NCBI GenBank assembly: GCA_030613785.1
Contig: JAUWLF010000036.1
Location: forward strand, 1 to 35,849
Origin: Chloroflexota bacterium
Lineage (GTDB): Bacteria > Chloroflexota > Anaerolineae > UBA7937 > B3-Chlor
DNA length: 35,849 nucleotides
Direction: 5' to 3'
Part shown: positions 21,541 through 28,776 of the stretch, one piece after another
Layout: each line of letters opens with the position of its first letter
Position numbering within the stretch: the stretch's first letter is position 1
Notes under the pieces: generated by a model
Told to the model about the DNA's origin: nothing
Database searches by the model: none
What the model saw: the letters and a program-made list of their open reading frames with translations, nothing else
Program-made: the position numbers and the translations under genes

Positions 21541-22719
21541 TCATGTCCCCACCACCTTCCCTTTCTCCAGTGCGTCGTCCTCAGGTTTCATCGTTTGCGG
21601 TAGAGTGAAGGTGAAGATGGTCCCTTCGCCGAGCTTCGAATCTACGTCGATCGTACCCCCGTAGGCTTCAACGATCTCCCCGACGATGGGCAGCCCGAGA
21701 CCGGTGCCGTGATCCTCCATGTTCTTGGCCTGCTTGGTGCGGTAGAACTCCTCGAAGATGCGGGGCAGGTCGTCAGAGGCGATGCCGATCCCCGTGTCCG
21801 AAACCGTGCCTATGATCTGGTCGTCTTTCCTATCCAGTGAGGCCACCACGGTACCGCCGGACGGCGTGTACTTGATCGCGTTGGACAGCAGGTTGGTCCA
21901 CACTTGCTTCAAGTGCTCTTCATGGGCTAGCATCTCTGGACGGTTGGAGATCTCGACTCTGAGGGTGATGCCTTTCCCTTCCGCTTGCGCACTGAACAAA
22001 CTGCTGACCTCTTCCAGAATCCCTGCCACAGACACCGTTGTCTTCTTCGTCTCGATGGCCTTCTCTTTCATGTGCGCCAGGAGCAGGAGATCATGTATCA
22101 AGTTCAGGAGTTCGCCACACCTTTGGTGAGCGCTTTCCACCATCTCCTGTGCATCGTCAGCCGCGTAGCCGTCCAGGATGAGACCCAGGTACCCTTGGAT
22201 GGCAGCCACAGGTGCTCGCAACTCGTGAGCCACCGTGAGCATGAAGCGGCTCTTCATGGCATCCAGCTTTTCCAACTCCGATTTGGCTCTGGCTAGCTCC
22301 TTGGCCTCTTCCTCAATAGCCTGTAGCCGCTTGGTCTCCAGCGATAGGCGCCGACGCTCCAGACCTTGATTGACGACCAGGATCAGGTCATCGGAGGTGA
22401 ATGGCTTGGAGATGAAGTCGTAGGCTCCCTTCTTGATGGTTTGTACTGCCGCCTCCACGGTCGCATAGCCGGTGATAATGATGACCACGATCTCTGGATC
22501 TATCTCATGGATGCGATCCAACGCCTCCATCCCGCTCATGCCGGGCATCATCAGGTCCAGAAGCACGAGGTCGAAGGTGCCCTCGCGCAGCTTGCGCAGT
22601 CCGGTGGCGCCAGTGTCAGCTACAGTGACGTCATAGCCCAGGGGGGTCAGTGCCCGGCGACACCCCTCCCGTATGCCTCGCTCATCATCGATCACCAGTA
22701 TGCTGATCTCTTCTTCCAC
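21541..22719 (-). CDS. Receiver-histidine kinase fusion (cytoplasmic hybrid)
   Basis: 392 residues without membrane helices. An N-terminal receiver (ILVIDDERG; D55 in LVLLDLMMPG; K105 in FISKPF) is joined by a coiled-coil-like linker to a HisKA helix (FMLTVAHELRAPVAAIQGYL, H165) and a HATPase domain (N-box NLLSNAIKY, G1 DTGIGI, GTGLGLPIV). The receiver-first order suggests a phosphorelay in which an upstream kinase sets the activity of this one. It is the last gene of the operon and lies 51 nt after the PAS kinase, its most likely partner. Output could go to the output-less receivers nearby. Confidence 0.87.
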   Translation of the reverse strand: MEEEISILVIDDERGIREGCRRALTPLGYDVTVADTGATGLRKLREGTFDLVLLDLMMPGMSGMEALDRIHEIDPEIVVIIITGYATVEAAVQTIKKGAYDFISKPFTSDDLILVVNQGLERRRLSLETKRLQAIEEEAKELARAKSELEKLDAMKSRFMLTVAHELRAPVAAIQGYLGLILDGYAADDAQEMVESAHQRCGELLNLIHDLLLLAHMKEKAIETKKTTVSVAGILEEVSSLFSAQAEGKGITLRVEISNRPEMLAHEEHLKQVWTNLLSNAIKYTPSGGTVVASLDRKDDQIIGTVSDTGIGIASDDLPRIFEEFYRTKQAKNMEDHGTGLGLPIVGEIVEAYGGTIDVDSKLGEGTIFTFTLPQTMKPEDDALEKGKVVGT

Positions 22720-22770
22720 CAGATATCCTCCTTGGTCGTCGGGACAGTCACGACGCTGTGGTTTGGATGG

Positions 22771-24306
22771 CTACTCCGTCCCGAACTGCTCCGTAGTTTC
22801 TGCCGGGGCGATAGGTAGCTTGATAGGGAGAATGACGGTGAAGGTGCTGCCGACACCCACCTCGCTCTCGACGTAGATCTGTCCGCGATGCATCTTGATA
22901 ATACCATACACAATGGCCAAGCCCAGTCCCGTTCCCCTGCCTATGGGCTTGGTGGTGAAGAATGGGGTGAATATCTTGCTGAGATTCTCTTCCGGTACGC
23001 CGCTCCCTGTGTCTTGGAAGGCGATCTTGATCATCTCATCGCCGACGGGTTCGGTACTGATGGTCAGGGAACCTCCCTCCTCCATGGCTTCAGCGGCGTT
23101 GGTCATGATGTTGATGAAGACCTCCTTGAGCTGGCCAGGGTCCGCCTGGATCTTGGGCAGGGCTGGGTGCAGCCGAAGGATGAACTGCACTTCCTCGAAA
23201 ATGGGGTGCACCTTGATTTCGTCACTGGTCCCTTCGAGCAGGGCATTGACGTCAGTGCTTTGGGCCAGAACCTCGTTCTGCCGGGCGAAGTTAAGGAGGT
23301 CGGAGACTATGGTCTTGCAACGGTTTGCTTCATCAATGATCATTTGCAGGTCGTCGCGGCGGGGGTCGTCGGGCGGAAGCTCCTTGTGCATGATATCGGA
23401 GAAGAGGAGGATGGTGCCCAAAGGGTTGTTGATCTCGTGGGCGACGCCGGCGGCAAGTTGCCCCACGGAGGCCAGCTTCTCCTTCAGGACCAGTTGCTCC
23501 TGAGCATCTTGGAGCTCCCTGGTCCGCTCCTCGAGGGCCTCCTCTGCGCGCTTGCGCTGGGTGATGTCCTGTCCTTGCGCAATCGTAGCAATTGGAGTGT
23601 CCTCGTCTGGTGCGTAGATATTGGCAGCATTCCACAGGCAGATGGCGAGTCGCCCGTCTGCACAACGGATGGGAATCTCTAGCGCCTCAAAATGGTCGCC
23701 AGACCCCAGAGCTTCATTGATCTGTTCAAGTGCGTCCTCCCGGCTTTCCCCGGCAAGAAGGAGTTCCGACGGCTGGCCGAGCATTTCATCAGCCGCATAA
23801 CCCGTAAGGCGTTCGAAGGCGGCATTGAACAGAGTGATCTTGCCCTGCGCATCCCACACGACGATGGGAGCGTTCGAGTGGTGGATGAGACTGTCGAGGT
23901 AGTCCCGCGTCTCCCGCAGCCGCCGCTCAGTCTTCAGACTCTGTTCCCTGAGTGTGCCAACCACCACGCCGACGAGAACGAGCATCCCGAACCGTAGGAA
24001 CGTCGGCATCTCTGGAATACCCGGACGCACAAGGGTAGCAGAAGCCACGAACCATCCGCCCAGGAAAACGGCGAGCCAGATGGCCCGCCTCCCCCACCAG
24101 AATCCGGTCAGCACTATGGGTAGGTAGAAAAAGTGGGTAAACACAATCTCGGTGTGCAATACGAAATGAGCATAGTAATCCGCCGCAATACAGAGCAGTA
24201 CAAGCGCAGCAACAACCACTACCTTTGAGGCATCTCTACTCAGGTCGCGCCATGTACCTGTGTTCAAACTACTCACCGGGAGCACGGTCAGACCTCGCAA
24301 GACCAA
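22771..24306 (-). CDS. Membrane PAS sensor histidine kinase, NtrB-like
   Basis: About three or four membrane helices in residues 28-120 (VVVVAALVLLCIAADYY; FFYLPIVLTGFWW), a PAS domain (about 135-250, SNAPIVVWDAQGKITLFNAA), a coiled-coil, then a HisKA helix with AAGVAHEINNPLG (H290) and a HATPase domain (NIMTNAAEAM, DTGSGV, GTGLGLAIV). The AxxVxHEINNPL motif is of the NtrB type. The start is uncertain; a TTG at 24306 overlaps the upstream small frame, and GTG or TTG codons within the next 20 codons are alternatives. It heads a minus-strand operon with the hybrid kinase, divergent from cassette B. Confidence 0.87.
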   Translation of the reverse strand: MVLRGLTVLPVSSLNTGTWRDLSRDASKVVVVAALVLLCIAADYYAHFVLHTEIVFTHFFYLPIVLTGFWWGRRAIWLAVFLGGWFVASATLVRPGIPEMPTFLRFGMLVLVGVVVGTLREQSLKTERRLRETRDYLDSLIHHSNAPIVVWDAQGKITLFNAAFERLTGYAADEMLGQPSELLLAGESREDALEQINEALGSGDHFEALEIPIRCADGRLAICLWNAANIYAPDEDTPIATIAQGQDITQRKRAEEALEERTRELQDAQEQLVLKEKLASVGQLAAGVAHEINNPLGTILLFSDIMHKELPPDDPRRDDLQMIIDEANRCKTIVSDLLNFARQNEVLAQSTDVNALLEGTSDEIKVHPIFEEVQFILRLHPALPKIQADPGQLKEVFINIMTNAAEAMEEGGSLTISTEPVGDEMIKIAFQDTGSGVPEENLSKIFTPFFTTKPIGRGTGLGLAIVYGIIKMHRGQIYVESEVGVGSTFTVILPIKLPIAPAETTEQFGTE

Positions 24307-24437
24307 GATGTATAGATCGTGACCGGTTGATTGTCACAGCCGGTCCAGTTACGATTCGAGCGAGCCCCATACACTTCGCGAAAACGACGAAGCTGCTTTG
24401 TCTCCGCCCCTCCGAACCCTTTGTACTGGCTTGTCAT
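24288..24437 (-). CDS. Possible 49-residue protein coupled to the kinase gene
   Basis: The ATG at 24437 overlaps the stop of the preceding frame (ATGA), and the stop lies inside the start of the kinase gene, an arrangement typical of coupled operons. The product opens MTSQYKGFGGAETKQLRRF, is soluble and polar, and has no recognisable domain. Support is positional only. Confidence 0.3.
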   Translation of the reverse strand: MTSQYKGFGGAETKQLRRFREVYGARSNRNWTGCDNQPVTIYTSWSCEV

Positions 24438-24641
24438 GACTCTATCCACTCCTCCGGCCTGCGTCCGGTTGCGGCTGTTGCCGAGTGCACGTCTCGAGCA
24501 ACGCGCGCCTCTTGAGCTTCCGCAAGATGGTCGCCGATCAGCTTGGAGGTCACGACCGTCAGTAGAGCGATGAGGGAGAAGAGGATAACCGAGGTGGTTT
24601 GCAGGCCAACACTGGTGCAAGCGGCCTATGTACCTTTCCAT
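24434..24641 (-). pseudogene. Frameshifted small membrane protein upstream of the kinase
   Basis: An ATG at 24641 with GGAGGATCAGA before it opens MERYIGRLHQ. Shifting frame by one base near 24608-24611 gives VGLQTTSVILFSLIALLTVV, one clear helix, then a charged tail (SKLIGDHLAEAQEARVARDV) ending EEWIES at 24434. Without the shift the frame becomes Arg/Pro-rich and implausible. So this is a single-helix protein of about 69 residues broken by one base. It has the same architecture as the cassette microproteins (helix, then charged tail) but no obvious sequence match. A sequencing error is possible. Confidence 0.5.
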
Positions 24642-24736
24642 TCTGATCCTCCGCAGTGGACCTGGGGTGACGGTAGCGGCCAATTGTGGTAGGTGGAACC
24701 ACATCCCAGGAATTGCGGTGGCGTTTCGCCAGTTTC

Positions 24737-24766
24737 ATTATAGCTTGTTTCGTGAGCAAGAATCAA
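24737..24766 (-). promoter_or_regulatory. Promoter of the PAS-kinase operon
   Basis: On the minus strand TTGATT (24766-24761) and TATAAT (24742-24737), spacer 18 nt. The -35 lies inside the direct repeat, the -10 just outside it, exactly as at 17205-17233. Confidence 0.7.
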
Positions 24767-24912
24767 GCCCTTGTAGACACAACGGGCAAATATGCCTAGT
24801 GGTGGGTAGGCGGAACTACCTACGCAGTGGCGTGGAGGGGTCGGTAGAATCACCCAAGGGTGCATGAATAGGGTACGCCTTTCTCCTGGGTTAAGAACAG
24901 GTAGTTTGCCTC

Positions 24913-24941
24913 TTCAGAACTGGTGCCCAGTGTGGTATAGT
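24913..24941 (+). promoter_or_regulatory. Candidate promoter of cassette B
   Basis: TTCAGA (24913-24918) and TATAGT (24936-24941), spacer 17 nt, the same as in cassette A. Confidence 0.5.
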
Positions 24942-24987
24942 GGAGGTGGATGAGAAAGGATAGAGGCAAGAAAGGGAGGTAATCGAA

Positions 24988-25137
24988 ATGCTATCGCTAG
25001 AGATAATCGGAGTGCTAGGTGCCCTGTTTGGACTTCTGGTGTACGGGATGGTGAGGACGCAGTTGGCCAGGAGGGAGGCAGAGGCAATGCAGAAGGCGGA
25101 GAAGGGTGCCCCAGCCGCAGCCGAGGAAGCTCGGTAG
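24988..25137 (+). CDS. Membrane microprotein B1 (49 residues)
   Basis: Counterpart of A1 with the same GGGAGGTAAT site and the same first 33 residues; differences are confined to the tail (R34M, V37A, K46E, V48A). The helix is fully preserved. That changes fall in the tail while length and frame stay intact suggests selection on the coding sequence. Confidence 0.75.
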   Translation: MLSLEIIGVLGALFGLLVYGMVRTQLARREAEAMQKAEKGAPAAAEEAR

Positions 25138-25196
25138 CCAGTGGTGGGGAAAGCCCTGGGGCCGACTAGAGTGATATTGAGAAGGAGGTAAGGGAC

Positions 25197-25358
25197 ATGC
25201 TATCGCTGGAACTGATCGGGATCTTTGGTCTGCTGTTCGGCTTCGTAGTCTACGTGATGGTGGTGACACAACTGGAGCGTAGGAGCATACGGATAGCCGA
25301 GAAGGAGGCCGAGAAGGGTGCAGAACCCGCCGAGCAGGTCGTCACGACCGGGCAGTAG
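25197..25358 (+). CDS. Membrane microprotein B2 (53 residues)
   Basis: Counterpart of A2, starting after AGAAGGAGGTAAGGGAC. It opens MLSLELIGIFGLLFGFVVYV and continues MVVTQLERRS; only residue 23 differs from A2 by eye. It is followed 41 nt later by the tethered receiver gene; cassette B lacks A3 and A4. Confidence 0.77.
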   Translation: MLSLELIGIFGLLFGFVVYVMVVTQLERRSIRIAEKEAEKGAEPAEQVVTTGQ

Positions 25359-25399
25359 GCTGCACAGAGGGATGCCGAGTTACCTAGGAGGTAAGTGAA

Positions 25400-25939
25400 A
25401 TGCTGACCGTCGAGATTATCGGTGTGTTGGCTCTGCTGGTAGCGCTAATGATCTTTGCCATGGTCAGGACGCAGCTACAGAGAAGGAAGTTGACCGTGCC
25501 TGGGGAGGTTGGCAAGGGCGCGACGATACTGGTCGTAGACGATGATCCGGACTTCGTGAAGATCACGGAGAGGATACTCCAGAGCCAGGGGTATGAGACG
25601 TATACGGCCTCCAGCGGTGCCGAGGGGTTGAAGGTCATGCGCACCGCTCCCGTCAAGCCGGACCTGGTATTGCTGGACATCATGATGGACTACATCACCG
25701 ATGGTCTGGATGTGAGCAACGCCATGCAGAGGGATCACTACTTGAGGGACATCCCAGTGGTCATGGTCACCTCGTTGACGGGTGTGAGGAGACAGGAGGT
25801 ATTCCCCAGCGACGAGCACGTGGCGGTCAGTGGTTGGCTGGACAAGCCGGTTCAGCCGGAGAATCTACTGAAGACCGTACAGGACGCGCTGGCTGGCGTG
25901 CCCGAGGGCGTGCCCGTCGGGGTTCCGGCGGTTTCCTAG
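25400..25939 (+). CDS. Membrane-tethered single-domain response regulator, cassette B
   Basis: 179 residues, start after CTAGGAGGTAAGTGAA. Helix MLTVEIIGVLALLVALMIFA, then MVRTQLQRRK, a short linker and a receiver domain identical in key residues to the cassette A protein (D47-D49, D93, T124, K149 in LDKP). The DIMMDYITDGLDVSNAMQ stretch is the same in both. The Val/Pro tail is kept (VPEGVPVGVPAVS). No output domain. It lies divergent from the PAS-kinase operon, whose kinases are candidate phosphodonors. Differences from the A copy are spread through linker and surface, as expected for two retained paralogues. Confidence 0.85.
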   Translation: MLTVEIIGVLALLVALMIFAMVRTQLQRRKLTVPGEVGKGATILVVDDDPDFVKITERILQSQGYETYTASSGAEGLKVMRTAPVKPDLVLLDIMMDYITDGLDVSNAMQRDHYLRDIPVVMVTSLTGVRRQEVFPSDEHVAVSGWLDKPVQPENLLKTVQDALAGVPEGVPVGVPAVS

Positions 25940-26031
25940 AGCACACACTACACAGCACACTGGAAGAGGTAGGTTGGCACACCTAACGACGTCGCACGGC
26001 TCGTCGTTGCGGTGATACCTAGAGGGTATTC

Positions 26032-26069
26032 AACTAGGCTTGATTGGTGGTAGCCAATCAAGCCTAGTT
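26032..26069 (+). terminator. Long perfect hairpin after cassette B
   Basis: AACTAGGCTTGATTGG (26032-26047) and CCAATCAAGCCTAGTT (26054-26069) form a perfect 16-bp stem with loop TGGTAG. There is no tight T-run, so it could be a bidirectional terminator or a protein site. Cassette A ends in a related hairpin. Confidence 0.6.
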
Positions 26070-26181
26070 CATGTTGCTTTCTTGACGAACTGGGGGTCAG
26101 CGTGAGACTGATGCATCCACTTCGGGCGGGCTTGTCGATTTCGCCCATCGAAGGTGCTTGCCACTAGGCCAAGGAGGAGGA

Positions 26182-26934
26182 GTGGCTCCAGGGATATTCA
26201 TAGTCTTGCTGGCTTTCGTGTGCGAGTTCTTTGACTCATCGCTGGGCATGGGCTATGGGACTACGTTGACGCCGCTGCTGATGGCGTTGGGCTTCGAGCC
26301 CTTGCAGATAGTGCCCGCGGTTCTGCTATCGGAGCTAGTGACGGGTGTCGTCGCAGGGATCGTGCATCACGGCTTTGGAAACGTCAACCTGCGCCGCGGT
26401 TCTCGGGATCTGCGGATCATGGTCATCATGACTATCTGTGGTGCTGTTGGAGTGTCCGTGGCAGCGATAGTGGCGATCCGTTTGCCACCTACGGCCTTGA
26501 AGGCGTACATTGGCGTACTGGTCCTGGCTATAGGCATCACCATCTTGCTCACGCGAGGAAAGCAGTTTGGCTTCTCGTGGAGGAAGGTGGGCATCCTGGG
26601 CCTGGTAGCGGCTTTCAACAAGGGCATGAGCGGAGGCGGATATGGGCCGGTGGTCACGGGAGGGCAGATACTGTCTGGTGTGGATAGCAGAAGTGCTATC
26701 GGTATCGCTTCTGCGGCCGAGGGATTGACGTGCGTGGTGGGTGTGATCGCATACTGTCTGAGCGGGGCGTGCATTGACTGGGGTCTGGCCCCTTATCTGA
26801 TGGTAGGGGCGATGTGTTCGGTGCCCCTGGCGGCGTATACGGTGAAGAGAGTCCCCCCGAAGGGACTAAGGCGGGTGATAGGGGTTGCAGCTACAATCCT
26901 GGGTCTGTGCACACTCTACAGAATCGTGTTCTAG
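26182..26934 (+). CDS. TauE/SafE (TSUP) family membrane transporter
   Basis: 250 hydrophobic residues with about eight helices. Typical TSUP segments are seen: GMGYGTTLTPLLMALGF near the start and AAFNKGMSGGGYGPVVTGGQ in the middle. The GTG at 26182 follows AAGGAGGAGGA; a TTG at 26158 is an alternative. The family exports or imports small anions such as sulfite, sulfonates or organic acids. It precedes the receiver-hdr-mvh genes in the same direction, with 163 nt between, so a link to sulfur or organic-acid metabolism is possible but unproven. Confidence 0.83.
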   Translation: MAPGIFIVLLAFVCEFFDSSLGMGYGTTLTPLLMALGFEPLQIVPAVLLSELVTGVVAGIVHHGFGNVNLRRGSRDLRIMVIMTICGAVGVSVAAIVAIRLPPTALKAYIGVLVLAIGITILLTRGKQFGFSWRKVGILGLVAAFNKGMSGGGYGPVVTGGQILSGVDSRSAIGIASAAEGLTCVVGVIAYCLSGACIDWGLAPYLMVGAMCSVPLAAYTVKRVPPKGLRRVIGVAATILGLCTLYRIVF

Positions 26935-27018
26935 CTCTGCAAACGGTAGGCGCACACATCCTTCTACTCCCTATGACTGCATTTGGACCAAGTTTAGACC
27001 TGACTTTGACCTTATGGT

Positions 27019-27026
27019 GCTATGAT
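27019..27026 (+). promoter_or_regulatory. Candidate extended -10 promoter for the receiver-hdr-mvh genes
   Basis: GCTATGAT preceded by TG gives an extended -10 (TGCTATGAT). No well-spaced -35 is present. The upstream ATTTGGACC and TTTGACC strings (26981-27011) resemble the tandem units at 792-834 and may bind an activator. Confidence 0.4.
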
Positions 27027-27097
27027 ACTAGAGGGCGGATTGGCTTCTCTGGGCGGCATCTGAGTTGCTAGGGCTCCCAGAGGGTGAGGAGGGAGAA

Positions 27098-27487
27098 ATG
27101 GCCAGAATACTTGTGGTAGATGATGACGTTGACTTCCAGGTGATCATGCGCAGAATGCTGGAGGCCGAAGGGTACGAAGTCGACATAGCTGAGAATGGCG
27201 ATAGGGCGTTGGAGATCGTACACCAGGGTGAACCACCCGACATGGTATTGCTAGATATCATGATGGCCACTACCCTCGAGGGTGTGGATGTAGCCCGTGA
27301 CATGAAGGGAGATCCTGCTCTCCAGGACGTTCCCATCATCATGATCTCGTCCATCGCTACCAGCCCTTATGCCGCGGAATTCCCTGACGATGAGCACATC
27401 CCCATTGACGGCTGGCTCTCCAAGCCGGTCCAGCGGGCTGTGCTGCTCAAGACGTTGGAGCGTTTCCTGGGTCAGGGCTCCGGTTAG
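27098..27487 (+). CDS. Soluble single-domain response regulator, same receiver family
   Basis: 129 residues after GAGGAGGGAGAA. A bare receiver: ILVVDDDVDF, D53 in MVLLDIMM, S/T in MISS and the lysine in LSKPVQ. It shares with the two tethered receivers the DIMM..(T/D)EGVDV stretch and the FPDDEH...GWLSKPVQ segment but has no membrane helix. It lies directly before hdrBC, 83 nt upstream, probably co-transcribed. It may connect the kinases of this region with the hydrogenase/Hdr complex. No output domain, so the effect would be by protein contact. Confidence 0.85.
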   Translation: MARILVVDDDVDFQVIMRRMLEAEGYEVDIAENGDRALEIVHQGEPPDMVLLDIMMATTLEGVDVARDMKGDPALQDVPIIMISSIATSPYAAEFPDDEHIPIDGWLSKPVQRAVLLKTLERFLGQGSG

Positions 27488-27570
27488 ACAACCCAGCGAC
27501 CTGTCGAATTGGGGCCTTGTGGACTGGAGTTGGCGGCGTATCACTAGTTTGCACGTGAGGAGCGTTGCAG

Positions 27571-28776
27571 ATGGCTAAGAACACAGTACTGGCTCTAGAT
27601 GAGATCGATCGTGAGCTGATCAAGCAGATCGAGCCCGATTGGCGAAAGATGATGACTTGCATCGAGTGTGGCAGTTGCACCGCTTCCTGCCCCGCTGGGC
27701 CGCTGATGGACTACGCTCCGCGGGAGCTTTGGCGGCTGATGCGCTTGGGCATGCGGGACGAATTGATAAACAGTCGCACCTTCTGGCTATGCACTCAGTG
27801 CGATGCCTGCACCGTGCGCTGCCCTCGTGGTATCGTCACCAGCGAGACGATGCTGAACCTGCGGAGGTGGGCTATCGCTGAAGGGTTGGAGTTGCCCGCG
27901 GTGCTGCCTCAGTTGCGACACTCGGTGGAGACCACTCACAACATCCTGGGCGAGGACAATGATACTCGCCTCATCTGGAGCGAGAACCTGGAGCCGGTGC
28001 CCGAACAGCTAACGGATCTGAGGCGAGGGCGAGCCGATGTGTTGCTGTATGCCGGCTGCGTGGGTGCTATGTACCCCATGGCCTACAGCATCCCGCAGTC
28101 CTTCGTCCAGACGTTGGAACAAGCGGGAGTGACCTACACCAACCTGGGCGGTGAGGAGTGGTGCTGTGGCTATCCTCTGTACGGTGCCGGGCTGCATGAA
28201 GAGGTTGCTGAGCTAGCCCAGCACAACATGGAACGAGCCAGAGAGCTGGAGCCCAAGTACCTCGTAGCTACCTGTCCATCTTGTTATCACACCTGGAACC
28301 ATATCTATCCCCAGTATAGCTCTGATGGTCTGGGCTTCGAGGTGCTGCATGCCAGCGAACTACTGGCTAGGCTGATAGACGAAGGCCGAATCAAGCTGAA
28401 TGAGTTGGACTGGGTGGTCACTTATCATGACCCGTGTGACCTAGGTCGAAAGAGTGGAGTGTACGATGCCCCGCGCTTTATCATCAACAGCGTTCCCGGC
28501 CTCACTTTCAGAGAGATGCGGAATTGCCGGGAAAATGCCCTTTGCTGCGGTGGCGGTGGCGACGTGGCGATGTGGGAGGCCGACGTGACCGAAGATATCG
28601 CGGAGCGTCGGATGGAGCAGGCCAAAGCCACCGGTGCCACGGCGATAATCTCAGCCTGCCAGCAGTGCAAGCGCACTTTGCTCCAGGCGGCGCGCAAGAC
28701 CAAGACCAGGATCAGGGTGCTCGATGTAACTGAGCTGGTCTGGCAGGCGATGGAGAAAGGGGAGGTGATAGGCTGA
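27571..28776 (+). CDS. hdrD: HdrC-HdrB fusion (HdrD-like) heterodisulfide reductase subunit
   Basis: 401 residues. The N-terminal HdrC-type part has two ferredoxin motifs ([12 protein letters not shown] and [12 protein letters not shown]). The HdrB-type part has two CCG domains: [28 protein letters not shown]; and [29 protein letters not shown], which bind the two non-cubane clusters of the disulfide-reducing site. The fusion of C and B matches HdrD-like proteins. The ATG at 27571 follows GAGGAGCGTTGCAG. Its stop overlaps the hdrA start (TGATG), so the two are coupled. The physiological disulfide or other acceptor in this bacterium is unknown. Confidence 0.9.
   Translation: MAKNTVLALDEIDRELIKQIEPDWRKMMTCIECGSCTASCPAGPLMDYAPRELWRLMRLGMRDELINSRTFWLCTQCDACTVRCPRGIVTSETMLNLRRWAIAEGLELPAVLPQLRHSVETTHNILGEDNDTRLIWSENLEPVPEQLTDLRRGRADVLLYAGCVGAMYPMAYSIPQSFVQTLEQAGVTYTNLGGEEWCCGYPLYGAGLHEEVAELAQHNMERARELEPKYLVATCPSCYHTWNHIYPQYSSDGLGFEVLHASELLARLIDEGRIKLNELDWVVTYHDPCDLGRKSGVYDAPRFIINSVPGLTFREMRNCRENALCCGGGGDVAMWEADVTEDIAERRMEQAKATGATAIISACQQCKRTLLQAARKTKTRIRVLDVTELVWQAMEKGEVIG

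Larger units (their letters stand above)
24758..25362 (+). repeat. ~600-bp direct repeat, copy B
   Basis: Counterpart of 17225-17830. It carries the same hairpin and palindrome, the same forward promoter and two microprotein genes. Flanking sequence on both sides differs, so the borders are at AAGAATCAAG on the left and soon after the second gene on the right, although receiver genes of the same type follow both copies. Confidence 0.9.

Noticed and set aside
24288-24704. 138-residue minus-strand frame upstream of the kinase
   Set aside because: Arg/Pro/Ser-rich out-of-frame reading; the protein-like signal lies in the shifted frame with a helix.
17225-25362. Composite transposon or insertion sequence bounded by the direct repeats
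   Set aside because: No transposase, terminal inverted repeats or target-site duplication was found; the repeats carry genes and promoters themselves, so segmental duplication fits better.
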